DNA from: CAIWHR01 sp963708855
GTDB taxonomy: Bacteria; Pseudomonadota; Gammaproteobacteria; Burkholderiales; Casimicrobiaceae
Length of the DNA stretch: 64,000 nt
Reading direction: 5' to 3'
Assembly (NCBI GenBank): GCA_963708855.1
Contig: CAVPUM010000022.1
Coordinates: 1 to 64,000 of the forward strand
Below, piece after piece: positions 9,627 through 18,315 of the stretch. The stretch's first letter is position 1. Each line of letters begins with the position of its first letter. The notes under the pieces were generated by a model, which was given only the letters and a program-made list of their open reading frames with translations, made no database searches and was not told where the DNA came from. Position numbers and translations under genes: made by a program.

Positions 9627-11681
9627 TCAAACCGCCAGTCGTGCCGCCGCCTCCTGCAGGAACCGGATCGCGTCGGCACGTCCTTCGCCCGTCAGCTTCT
9701 TCTGGTCGATGATGAGCAGCAGGCCGTCCTGTTCCTGCCGGATGATGCGGCCCTGCCCGCTGGTGTCGTCGCGCAGGGCCACCACCCGGTGCGTTCTCAC
9801 CGGTGTGGGGAATCCTTTGACGGTGATGGTGCCGGTTTCTTCGGCGAGTATGGCGTCCTTGACCAGCGCAAAGGTTTCGTGGGCGAGCAGGATGCCGCCG
9901 AGGTCGGCATGCGATTGCAGCCGCGCGGCCAGGTTCACCTCGTTGCCGATGACCGTGTAGTCGACGCGATCGTCGCTGCCGAAGTTGCCGACGGTGCAAT
10001 AGCCGGTGTTGATCCCTATGCGCAGCTGGAACACGTGCTCCTGGCCGCGTTCGCGCCACTCGGCCTGCAGGTCCCGCATGCGATGCTGCATGGCGATCGC
10101 CATCCTGACGCAGGCCACGGCGTCCTCGCGCGTGCCGCGGGTCTCGGGATCGCCGAAGAACAGCATGATCGCGTCGCCGATGAACTTGTCGATAGTCGCG
10201 CCGTACTCGAGGGCAATCGACGACATCTCGCGCAGGTACTGGTTGAGGAGGCTCGTCAGCTCCTCGGACTCGAGCAGGTCGGTGGTTTCCGTGAAGCCGG
10301 CGATATCGGAGAAAAAGATCGTCAGCTTCTTGCGCTGCGACGCGACCTCGACGTTCTTCTCGCCGCTGAAGATCGATTTGTAGAGTTGGGGGGAGAGATA
10401 CTTCGACAGCTTCGAGGAAAGCGATTCGAGCCTCAGGTTCTTTTCGGAGACGAGCCTGCTCGCTTCGTCAGCCCTCTGTTTTGCCGCGAGCAGTTGCCGC
10501 TCGGCGTCCTTGAGCTCGGTGATGTCCGTCATCACGGTCACCGTACCGCCCGCAGCGACCTTGCGGCGGCCGATGCGGTAGACGCGCCCATCCGGCGTGT
10601 GGTCATCGAAGGTCTTGCCCGATGGATGGTGCAGACTGTCAACGCGTTTGGCGACGAGAGCGTCGACGTCACCGTCCCCATAGTAGCCGTGCTCGGCCAG
10701 GTAGCGCAGCAGGTCGGGATAGGAGCGTCCCGGTTGCAGCAGCTCGCTCGGCACGGGGTACACTTCGGCGAAGCGATCGTTGCAATAGACGATGTTGAGC
10801 TGCTCGTCGATGTAGGAAAGGGCGCCGGGCATGTTGTCGAGGGCGACGTGGAGTTCCGCCTTCTTGTGCGCGAGCTCCTCCTCGGCGCCCTTGAGGCCGG
10901 TAATGTCGGTGATCACCGTCACCGTGCCGCCCGGCGCCGCCCGGCGACGAAAGACCTCGTAGACGTGACCGTCGGGCGTGCGGTCTTCGAAGGTCTTTCC
11001 CGAAGGATTGCGCAAGCTCTCCACGCGCCCGGCGACCAGGGCGTCGACGTCACCCTTGCCGTAGTAGCCGTGCTCGGCCAGATAGCGCAGAAAGTCGGGA
11101 TAGTGACGTCCCGGACGAAGCAGCTCTCGCGGCACGGGGTACATCTCGATGAAGCGGTCGTTGCAGACGACGATGTTCAGTTGATCATCGGTGTAGGCGA
11201 GGGCCCCGGGCATGTTGTCGAGGGCAACATGGAGCTGCGCCTCCTTGCGCGCCACGTCCTGCTCGGCCCGCTTGCGTGCGGTGATGTCGGCGTAGGCGAG
11301 AACCATGCCGCCGTGGTCGATGGGGGTGTAGCGGACGTTGAGAATCTGGCCCGAGGCGAGCGCGTATTCGAGCTCGTGCGCTTCCCGGCGGCGAACCCGG
11401 TCCAGGCGCGACTGGGCCTGCTCGTCCGCGCTGCCGGGCCCGTAGTCGCCCCGCTCGGCGTTAAACCGGTAAAACGCGACGATTTCGGTGCCGGGCTTGC
11501 ACAACGCGGCGGGATAGCCCCGCAGCATGCGAAATGCCCGGTTGCTCGCGACCAGTTTCAGATCGCGGTCGAAGATCGCGAATCCAAACGCCAGCGCGTC
11601 GAGACCGGCGCGAATCAGCGATACCGACCTGTCCGGCGGTTGCGGTTTCGCTGAAGCACTGCTGGATGCTCGTCTGGCCAC
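9627..11681 (-). CDS. Triple-PAS class III adenylate cyclase
   Basis: 684 residues, GTG start with a GGAGGTCGGTC leader. PAS domains lie at about 22-137, 148-263 and 275-390. The second and third are near-duplicates (LHVALDNMPGAL, YLAEHGYYG and PSGKTF recur at an offset of 127 residues). A coiled linker (390-430) leads to a class III cyclase domain (about 445-640). Catalytic residues are present: metal Asp in FFSDIAGFT (459) and IGDAIM (503), adenine-specifying Lys499 and Asp574, and transition-state Asn/Arg in NEVNLAARL. It should make cAMP in response to PAS-sensed signals. No transmembrane segment, so cytoplasmic. It is the last gene of the radical SAM/ATP-grasp operon, starting 12 bases after the ATP-grasp stop. 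Confidence 0.9.
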   Translation of the reverse strand: MARRASSSASAKPQPPDRSVSLIRAGLDALAFGFAIFDRDLKLVASNRAFRMLRGYPAALCKPGTEIVAFYRFNAERGDYGPGSADEQAQSRLDRVRRREAHELEYALASGQILNVRYTPIDHGGMVLAYADITARKRAEQDVARKEAQLHVALDNMPGALAYTDDQLNIVVCNDRFIEMYPVPRELLRPGRHYPDFLRYLAEHGYYGKGDVDALVAGRVESLRNPSGKTFEDRTPDGHVYEVFRRRAAPGGTVTVITDITGLKGAEEELAHKKAELHVALDNMPGALSYIDEQLNIVYCNDRFAEVYPVPSELLQPGRSYPDLLRYLAEHGYYGDGDVDALVAKRVDSLHHPSGKTFDDHTPDGRVYRIGRRKVAAGGTVTVMTDITELKDAERQLLAAKQRADEASRLVSEKNLRLESLSSKLSKYLSPQLYKSIFSGEKNVEVASQRKKLTIFFSDIAGFTETTDLLESEELTSLLNQYLREMSSIALEYGATIDKFIGDAIMLFFGDPETRGTREDAVACVRMAIAMQHRMRDLQAEWRERGQEHVFQLRIGINTGYCTVGNFGSDDRVDYTVIGNEVNLAARLQSHADLGGILLAHETFALVKDAILAEETGTITVKGFPTPVRTHRVVALRDDTSGQGRIIRQEQDGLLLIIDQKKLTGEGRADAIRFLQEAAARLAV

Positions 11682-11693
11682 GACCGACCTCCG

Positions 11694-12938
11694 TCACGTT
11701 GCCTCCCGCGCAGGATACGCGGAACGGATGTCGAAGCGCAAAAGGCGATGCGCGCTGCGCAGCGCCGCTTCGGCATCGGCCGGGCTCGCCGCGCGGGCGA
11801 AGATGAATCCCAGATAGCCGGCTCCGTCCGGAGGCGGCGCGATGCCCTGGCCCGGCTCGGCCGTCACGGTGATGCCGGTGATGAAGGGGACCGACCGCGC
11901 ATCGGTCAGGCCCTCGACCCCGTCGTAGATGCCGCGCCGCGGAACGGGGATCATCATGACACCCGAAGCATCATCCGTGCGCACAACCGGACGTGGCTGC
12001 CTCACCGCCCAGCGCAGGATCAGCTCCTCCAGGCTCATCCCGAGGGAATGCTTCAGCACGCGCCCGCACAAACCGCCGATGGAGCGCGCCGCCACTTCGA
12101 GCATCCAGATGCCCCGATCGTTGACGCGAACCTCGGCGTGGATCGGCCCGGTCGCGAGTCCGGCGGCGCCGCACGCCCGCGCCACCTCTTGCCGGATCCG
12201 CTCCTGCATGGCGCCGGGCAGCCGCGACGGCGTGACGTAGAGGGTCTCCTCGAAATAGGGCCCCTCCAGCGGATCGGGCTTGTCGAAGAGCGCGAGCACG
12301 GTGAGTTGCCCCTCGTCCAGCATGCCCTCCAGCGCGTATTCGCGTCCGGGAATGAAGTCCTCGATGATCAGACCCATCTCGCGATGGTCGCGGTCGGCCT
12401 TCGACTGAATGGCGCGCACCCATGCCACCGCCGCGATCAGCGCGGCGAAATCGTCGGCGCGTATGACGCCACGGCTTCCCGACAGTCGCCGGGCCTTCAC
12501 CACCACGGGAAACCTCAGTTCCACCGCGCTTTGCCGCGGATCCTCGCCTGCCGGCAGGTGATGAAAATCCGGACATGGGAGCCCGTGCGCCCGAAGCAGG
12601 CGGCGAAACGCCAGCTTGTCGCGCACCGCTCGAACCGCATGCACGGGGTTCCCGGGCAGGCCGAGGCGCTGCGCAAGGAGGGCCGCGAGCTCGACCCCCG
12701 AATCGTCGACGGCCAATACCGCATCCGGCTTGGCGTCGATTTCGCGCAGCACGGATTCCGCCGCCTGCTCGGGCCGGTCGAAGTGAAGCGCCATGAGCGG
12801 AGGCATCCCCCAGGAAGGCGCGAGGCGATGGCAATAGTCGGCTGCCGCCACGATCTGCACGCCGAGTTGTTTCGCCGCGGCGAGAAAATCGTCGTTGCGA
12901 TAGCCGGTGGCGGGAAGAAGCAGCAGGACGCGCTTCAT
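11694..12938 (-). CDS. ATP-grasp domain ligase, 414 aa
   Basis: The preATP-grasp N-terminus (MKRVLLLLPATGYRNDDFL) is followed by an ATP-grasp core: PVVVKARRLSGSRGV as the nucleotide Lys/glycine loop, IIEDFIPGREYALEGML for the adenine strand, and IHAEVRVNDRGIWMLEVAARSIGG for the Mg2+ Glu/Asn site. The closest named groups are carboxylase- and D-Ala-ligase-like enzymes joining a carboxylate to an amine or thiol with ATP. The start lies 11 bases after the radical SAM stop and the stop 12 bases before the cyclase, so the three are certainly co-transcribed. Its partner substrate is probably a product of the radical SAM enzymes (inference). Confidence 0.88.
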   Translation of the reverse strand: MKRVLLLLPATGYRNDDFLAAAKQLGVQIVAAADYCHRLAPSWGMPPLMALHFDRPEQAAESVLREIDAKPDAVLAVDDSGVELAALLAQRLGLPGNPVHAVRAVRDKLAFRRLLRAHGLPCPDFHHLPAGEDPRQSAVELRFPVVVKARRLSGSRGVIRADDFAALIAAVAWVRAIQSKADRDHREMGLIIEDFIPGREYALEGMLDEGQLTVLALFDKPDPLEGPYFEETLYVTPSRLPGAMQERIRQEVARACGAAGLATGPIHAEVRVNDRGIWMLEVAARSIGGLCGRVLKHSLGMSLEELILRWAVRQPRPVVRTDDASGVMMIPVPRRGIYDGVEGLTDARSVPFITGITVTAEPGQGIAPPPDGAGYLGFIFARAASPADAEAALRSAHRLLRFDIRSAYPAREAT

Positions 12939-12949
12939 CGCGTGTGGCG

Positions 12950-14338
12950 TCAGAACGACTGCAGCTGTTGCTCGGTGGGCTCGGCGCAGCAGTACCACGG
13001 CTCCGACAGGTGAGGAATCGGCGCTCCGAGTGCTGGCGGAAGGATGGGCATGTGGCGATCGGCGGCGTCGTGCGCCATGCGCCAGATCGACGCGAACACG
13101 TCGCGGCGCGAAAGATTCTTCGCCGCCGCTGCGCCCACGTACGCCTGCAGGCTCCGCTGCAGCTCGTCCACGCGCGGATCGCCATGGGCCCACGGATAGC
13201 CAAGCAGGCCCGGGTCGAAGGCCAGGAGCCGATCCGCGAAGCCGGGAATGCGCAACAGGTGCGAGCCGGCGGGGACGAGCAGGCGGATCGTCAGCTGCAC
13301 CGGCGGCACGCTCGCCACGAGCTGCAACTCCACCAGCCGCGCCAGCAACGCGAGATAGCCCGGGAGCGTGGTCCACGGCGTGAACGCCACGAACGTCGGA
13401 GCGAGCGCGATGTCGGCGGCGCGGGTGAGGGCCACCGCCCGGTCGAAGTCCCGGCTCGCGTGGTTCTTGGCGAGGTGACGCAGGATGTCGTCGTCGACCG
13501 ATTCCACCGCCGACGTGAGGAAGAGGCACCCGCAGCGCCGCAGTTCGGGCAAGTGCTCGGCGTGATCGATGATGTGCTGGATCTTGATCGTGGCGTCGAA
13601 GGTGACGTGGGGGAACGCGTCATGCAACGCTCGCGCCAGCCTCATGCCGTGCGTCGGACCGTTGAAGAAATCCGGGTCGCCGAACGAAATGTGCAAGGCG
13701 CCCGCCGCGACCTGCTGCCGGATGTCGGCGAGCACCACGTCGGCCGCGACGATGCGGAACCTGCCCTCGTAGACCGGGACGACCGGGCAGTGCCGGCACA
13801 GGTGCTTGCAGCCCCGGCTGCCTTCGGCAAATCCGGTCACTCGCGTCGAACCGTCCGGCATGACGAGATGCGCATATCGGGAGAGCGGCGGCAGGACGCT
13901 GCGGTCGGGAACGGCGAAATCGACACGTGCGAGGCCGACGACGGGCTCGCGCTGGCTTGTCGCCGGCCCGTCCGAGCGCAGCCGTCGGCAAAGGGCGATC
14001 AGCGAGGGCTCGATCTCGCCGCCCAGCACGGTGTCCACGCCGAGCTCGCGCAATCGCGCCTCGTTCATCGGCGCGTAGAGCCCGTAGACGCAAAGGTGTG
14101 CCTCCGGCGCGAGCCGCCGAAGGTGGGGGAGCGCCTCCACCGCGATGCGGGTGGCCGTGTGCATGCCCACGTAGACCGCGACGACCCGTGCGTCCGCGAG
14201 GAGCGCCGGGTCGAGCTTCTGCAGCGACAGGTCGAGGCAGGCCACGGCAAAGCCTGCGCGCTGCAGCAGCGCCGCAGGCGCAGCGAGGGCAAACGGCTGC
14301 CGGCCGAGCTCGTACGGATTGACGAGTACGACCTTGAC
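12950..14338 (-). CDS. CCAEP-tail radical SAM protein with B12-binding-like N-domain
   Basis: About 462 residues from the first conserved position. Residues 1-120 form a Rossmann-like B12-binding-type domain (KVVLVNPYELG, GVDTVLGGEIEPSL). The radical SAM [4Fe-4S] motif is GCKHLCRHCP (C177, C181, C184), followed by SFGDPDFF. The C-terminus ends EPWYCCAEPTEQQLQSF, the tail that defines what NCBI names CUAEP/CCAEP-tail radical SAM (seleno)proteins; here both positions are TGC cysteine codons. No ATG lies at the domain start. The nearest in-frame initiator upstream is a GTG at 14440, which would overlap DUF971 by 91 bases, so the 5' end is unresolved. ATP-grasp and cyclase genes follow at 11- and 12-base gaps. 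Confidence 0.85.
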   Translation of the reverse strand, partial: VKVVLVNPYELGRQPFALAAPAALLQRAGFAVACLDLSLQKLDPALLADARVVAVYVGMHTATRIAVEALPHLRRLAPEAHLCVYGLYAPMNEARLRELGVDTVLGGEIEPSLIALCRRLRSDGPATSQREPVVGLARVDFAVPDRSVLPPLSRYAHLVMPDGSTRVTGFAEGSRGCKHLCRHCPVVPVYEGRFRIVAADVVLADIRQQVAAGALHISFGDPDFFNGPTHGMRLARALHDAFPHVTFDATIKIQHIIDHAEHLPELRRCGCLFLTSAVESVDDDILRHLAKNHASRDFDRAVALTRAADIALAPTFVAFTPWTTLPGYLALLARLVELQLVASVPPVQLTIRLLVPAGSHLLRIPGFADRLLAFDPGLLGYPWAHGDPRVDELQRSLQAYVGAAAAKNLSRRDVFASIWRMAHDAADRHMPILPPALGAPIPHLSEPWYCCAEPTEQQLQSF

Positions 14339-14349
14339 GGTCGATTCGA

Positions 14350-14751
14350 CTATTTCGATTTCGGCCGCTGCGGGAACGGCGCCGGACCGGGCTCGCGGCT
14401 TTCCCCGGCGGCTTCGAGACGCCCGAGATAGTGCTTCCACATTTCGTCCTGATGGAGGCCGTAGTCGTACAGCAGATCCCACGAATAGATCCCGGTATCG
14501 TGGCCGTCGGAGAACGTCGGCTGGATCGCGTACTGGCCCACCGGCTCGAGGTGCGTGATGTCCACGTCCTTCTTCCCTGTCTGCAGCACTTCCTGCCCCG
14601 GGCCGTGGCCGCGCACTTCGGCGGACGGGGAATAGACGCGCAGGAACTCGCACGGCAGCTTGAAGGTCTTGCCGTCGGCGAACGAAATCTCCAGCACCCG
14701 GGATTTCTGGTGCAGCTTGATCTCGGTGGGTTGGGGCGTGTTGGAATCCAT
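14350..14751 (-). CDS. DUF971 (GBBH-like N-terminal) protein, 133 aa
   Basis: The opening (TEIKLHQKSRVLEISFADG), the FLRVYSPSAEVRGHGPGQ block, and VGQYAIQPTFSDGHDTGIYSW match DUF971, the small fold also found at the N-terminus of gamma-butyrobetaine hydroxylase and near Fe-S cluster carriers. It usually binds or helps metalloproteins, but no catalytic activity is known. Here it sits between two radical SAM genes, so a helper role in their Fe-S maturation is a reasonable inference. Confidence 0.85.
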   Translation of the reverse strand: MDSNTPQPTEIKLHQKSRVLEISFADGKTFKLPCEFLRVYSPSAEVRGHGPGQEVLQTGKKDVDITHLEPVGQYAIQPTFSDGHDTGIYSWDLLYDYGLHQDEMWKHYLGRLEAAGESREPGPAPFPQRPKSK

Positions 14752-14815
14752 GATCGACGCGCAGTATAGCAATGCGGGATCGAACACGCGCCCGCCGTCG
14801 ACGCCGGACCACGTC

Positions 14816-16041
14816 CTAGGCCATGGGGGCGGGCCGGCTCCTGGGAACGGCGTGCACGAAGCAGCCGTACTGCTTCACTTCTTCCAGCCGGCAGCTCCAG
14901 TACATCTTGCCCCGGTAGACGGTCATGTCCGGGCAGCCGTCGCACATGTCGAAGCCGCCCTGTTCCATCGCATCGACGGGTTGAATGATCGTCAGGGTCT
15001 GCACGTAAGCCTTCGCGAACGCATCGATCGGCTTGCGAGCCGGGACTTCAGGTAGTTCGCCGCGACTTTCCACATGCCGGCGTCGAGCAGCGACGATGCG
15101 AGCATTGCGGAGCGTCCGGAACCGAGCGTCTTCGGGCTCGAATAGCTCAGCCATTTCCGGCGCAACAGGTGGCTCCCGGTCTGGACCAGCTCCATGAACC
15201 GGGGCGTGACGTACCCGAATGACTGCGCGCGGCTGGCGATGCGCGACCCGATGAGCCACTTCACGCTGTTCGCGTCGATCGTGCCGTTGAGATACGCGCT
15301 CGGCTCGTAGGCCGGGTCGGCCTCCCGGATCTTCGCGACGACATCCGCCGCCTTCAGCATCCGGGTTCCGGCCCAGGCCGCGGACTCCTCGTAGGTCTGT
15401 TCGAGGTTCACCTGCTTCCCGTTGGCGTAGAAGTCGAAGTCCCCCATCAGCCCGGGTTCACGGTAGAGGATGAACACGACGGTGTTCACGATGTCGGGAT
15501 GGCGCTGCGCCCACTGCACGACGCCGGGCACCTGGTCGAGCGTTTCGCTCGACACCGTCAGGTTGAACGAGCAGGTCAGTCCTCCCTCTGCGGCCAGCAT
15601 CTGCGCGAACTTGAGGCGCAGCGCATCGTGGTCGCTCTCGACGGTGGCCTCCGAGTCCCGCCGCAGCTGCGAGGTGTCGATGTGGAACGTGAAGCCGAAG
15701 GCGCCGGCAGCCTTCAGTTGCTGCAGCCGCTTCGGCGACAACGCCAGCCCGTTGGTGTTGATGATCGGCTTCCACCCTCCCTGCTTCACCATGCGCACGA
15801 TGTCCACGATCTTCGGGTGCACCAGCGGGTCTCCTCCCGCGATGCTCATGCAATCGCTGCGGCGTTCCCGCTTGAAGACCGCCAGGTCGTCCGCGATCTC
15901 CTCGAGCGTCTTGTGCCCCTCGGTCCGCGGACGGTAGCAACCGGTGCAGGCCAGGTTGCAGCTCGTCGTGACTTCGAGCCAGGAAATCCCGTTGTCGGTC
16001 AGCGACCAGGGCAGGCGATAGTAGTTCTGCGGCGTCAGCAT
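14816..16041 (-). CDS. Radical SAM protein with C-terminal Cys cluster, frameshifted
   Basis: The start MLTPQNYYRLPWSLTDN leads to the radical SAM motif SCNLACTGCYRP (C28, C32, C35) and SIAGGDPLVHP, the GGE-like motif. The frame breaks near 15041-15046, where one base appears missing. Restoring it joins WKVAANYLK to PARKPIDAFAKAYVQTL and gives 408 residues. The tail has four or more cysteines (MCDGCPDM, YWSCRLEE, YGCFVHA), possibly an auxiliary Fe-S site like SPASM/twitch domains. It is 64 bases upstream of DUF971 and in the same orientation as the CCAEP-tail enzyme. Substrate unknown. Confidence 0.85.
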
Positions 16042-16126
16042 GGTCGAAGCCCTCGCGTTTTCTTCCCGCCGCGGCAGGGTCAGACGCGGGCCTGACCGGC
16101 GCCCGATCGGCAACCGCGGCAACCGT

Positions 16127-16966
16127 TCAGTGCGACATCAGCACCGGGACCGTCATCGACGACAGCATCACGCGCGTCACGCCGCCCCAGACGAGCTCGG
16201 TGATCCGCGGCCGGCTGTAGGCTCCCATCACGATCAGGTCGGCGCCGAAATCGGCGGCCTGCGACAGCAGCAATTCGCCCGCGGCGATGTCCGGCGCGGC
16301 GATGCGCCGCACGATGGCGTCGACCTCGTGGCGCCGCAGGAAACTCGCCACGTGCTTGTCCGCGAGGAGGTCCTGCAGGCTGTCCTCGGCGTCCGGAGTG
16401 ACGGCCACGGCGAACACCTTCTTCGCGTCCTTGAGCAGCGGCAGCGCGTCGGCAACGGCGCGCGCCGACTCGCGCGAGTCCTTCCACGCGATCATGATCC
16501 GTTCGCCGACCGTCTTGAACTGGCCCGTGTACGGGACGAACAGCACCGGCCGGCCGCTCCCCATGATGACCGCGTTGGCGAGCTCGGTGGCGAAGGCGAC
16601 GTTCGGCTCGTCGCGCGACGGCTGGCCGACGACGGCGAGGTCGGCGTAGCGCGCGTGCAGGATCGCTGCCTCCAGCGGATTGCCGGCCGGCGCGTGCCAA
16701 TCGACCGACGTCACCGCCGCCTGCGTCGCGGCGGCACGGAAGCGCGCCTCGGCGTCGTGCTGGAGGTCGATGTTCTCCTGCAGCCTCCGCTGCACGACCT
16801 CGTCCGGCAGCATCACCGAGGCGAAGGGCATCACGTTCGCCGAGGGCAGGATGTAGGCGCCCAGCAGTCGCGCCGGATAGGCCCGCGCAAGACGGGTTGC
16901 GACTTCGAGGCGGCGCTCGCAGGGCTCGGTGTCGTCGACATGCACGAAAATGGACCGGTAGGTCAT
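16127..16966 (-). CDS. Tandem universal stress protein, 279 aa
   Basis: Two Usp domains in one chain: the first opens TYRSIFVHVDDTEPCERRL, the second begins GERIMIAWKDSRESARAVADA and ends with the nucleotide-binding loop VMGAYSRPRITELVWGGVTR and VPVLMSH. Usp proteins bind ATP or remain nucleotide-free and promote survival under stress. It is 85 bases upstream of the second radical SAM gene on the same strand, so it could head that operon. A short dyad CAAGGA-AGAC-TCCTTG lies at 17012-17027 upstream of its start. Confidence 0.9.
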   Translation of the reverse strand: MTYRSIFVHVDDTEPCERRLEVATRLARAYPARLLGAYILPSANVMPFASVMLPDEVVQRRLQENIDLQHDAEARFRAAATQAAVTSVDWHAPAGNPLEAAILHARYADLAVVGQPSRDEPNVAFATELANAVIMGSGRPVLFVPYTGQFKTVGERIMIAWKDSRESARAVADALPLLKDAKKVFAVAVTPDAEDSLQDLLADKHVASFLRRHEVDAIVRRIAAPDIAAGELLLSQAADFGADLIVMGAYSRPRITELVWGGVTRVMLSSMTVPVLMSH

Positions 16967-17217
16967 CGCGGCTCCTTCGTTGGGTCAATGGACATATTCT
17001 GCGCCAGGACGCAAGGAAGACTCCTTGATTTTGCTCAGTGGAAGCGCGCAAGCGGCGCAAGAACAGGTCGAAAAAAAGAGGAAACCGGGTTCAGGCACGG
17101 CTTTTGGCGGAATCCGGGCAATTCCCGGACTCCATTGGGGTTCGCCGCAACCCGTGGCGCGCCTCCGGTGTCCCGCGGATGATCCGCCCGGCGTCGCCAC
17201 CGGCCCCGATGTTCCTC

Positions 17218-18294
17218 CTATGCCTCGATGCGCTGCGCCATCCGCCAGGCGACGTCGGCAACCCGCCGGGCACGACCGCCGGTCTCGATGGCATTCGCGC
17301 TCGCCGCATTGCCTTGCAGCGCGCGCGCGAGCACGCCATGCAGGATCGCCGCGATCCGGAACATGTTGAAGATGAGGTAGACGTCCCAGTGCGGCGATCG
17401 CCTCGCGGCCTGTCCGCCGGCAATAGGCGGCGACGTACTCGTCCTCGGTCGGGATTCCCAGCGCCGCGAAGTCGCAGCCCTTGAGGCCCCGGAACTCCTC
17501 CGGCGCGAGCCGCCACGCCATCACCTGATACGCGAAGTCCGACAGCGGGTGACCGAGCGTGGACAGCTCCCAGTCGAGCACCGCGAGCACGCGCGGCTCG
17601 GTCGGATGGAAGATCACGTTGTCGATCCGGTAGTCGCCGTGCACGATGGCGCGTCTCCTCGCCGGCCGGCACGTGTCGCGGCAGCCATTCGATGAGCCGG
17701 TCCATCGCGGGGATCCGGGGGGCGGCGGCCGCCTGGTACTGCTTCGACCAGCGCGCCACCTGCCGCTCGACGTAGTTGCCGGGCCGGCCGTAGTCGGCGA
17801 GGCCCGCCGCCGCGGCGTCGATCCGGTGCAGCGCGGCGATGACTCGATTCAATTCGTCGTAGTGCGCCGCGCGTTGCGGCGGCGTCATTCCGGGAAGCGT
17901 GGGGTCCCAGAGGATGCGGCCGTCGACGTACTCCATCACGTAGAACGGCGTGCCGATCACCGCGGCGTCCTCGCACAACGCGTACGTCTCGCGCCACCGG
18001 CACGTCGGTGCCGGCCAGCGCGGACATGACGCGGAACTCGCGGTCGACCGCGTGCGCGGACGGGAGCAGGGGCCCCGGCGGTTTCCGCCGCACGACATAG
18101 CGCCGGCCACCGGCGGTGACGCGGTAGGTCGGGTTCGACTGGCCGCCCTGGAATTGCTCGACGACGAGATCCCCGGTGAAGGCCGCGACGTGCGCGCGCA
18201 GATACGCGGCGAGCGCCGCCGTGTCGAACGGGTGCACGGCCCCCGCGCAGCGTGGCGCCGGGGTTCGCCGTCGTGCTCGACGAGGCTCGTTCAC
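17218..18294 (-). CDS. APH/ACAD10-type phosphotransferase, frameshifted three times
   Basis: Aminoglycoside-phosphotransferase-fold kinase of the type often paired with acyl-CoA dehydrogenases. It has FQGGQSNPTYRV near the N-terminus, AVIGTPFYVMEYVDGR, the catalytic loop HGDYRIDNVIF and the metal Asp in LDWELSTLGHPLSD, ending WRMAQRIEA. Three single extra bases are inferred near 17392, 17649 and 17993; corrected length is 357 residues from the GTG at 18294. The start is uncertain, since an ATG in another frame at 18313 could indicate a fourth break. It follows the SDR gene directly on the same strand. Confidence 0.8.
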
Positions 18295-18315
18295 ACCGGG
18301 TCGCGGGTCGCATCG

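Noticed and set aside
12977..12991. Selenocysteine (TGA) codon in the CCAEP tail
   Set aside because: Both codons read TGC, and no in-frame TGA or SECIS-like need exists.
14752..16126. RiPP precursor peptide for the radical SAM enzymes
   Set aside because: The 64- and 85-base gaps hold no start codon with a plausible ribosome site, so no short peptide gene was found.
17012..17027. Dyad CAAGGA-AGAC-TCCTTG as an operator for the Usp gene
   Set aside because: Six-base arms in a GC-rich genome are not rare, and no matching copy or regulator was seen, so it is mentioned only in the Usp entry.
17113..17129. TCCGGG-CAATT-CCCGGA hairpin as a terminator
   Set aside because: The stem is only six pairs, there is no T-run, and it lies between two same-strand genes.
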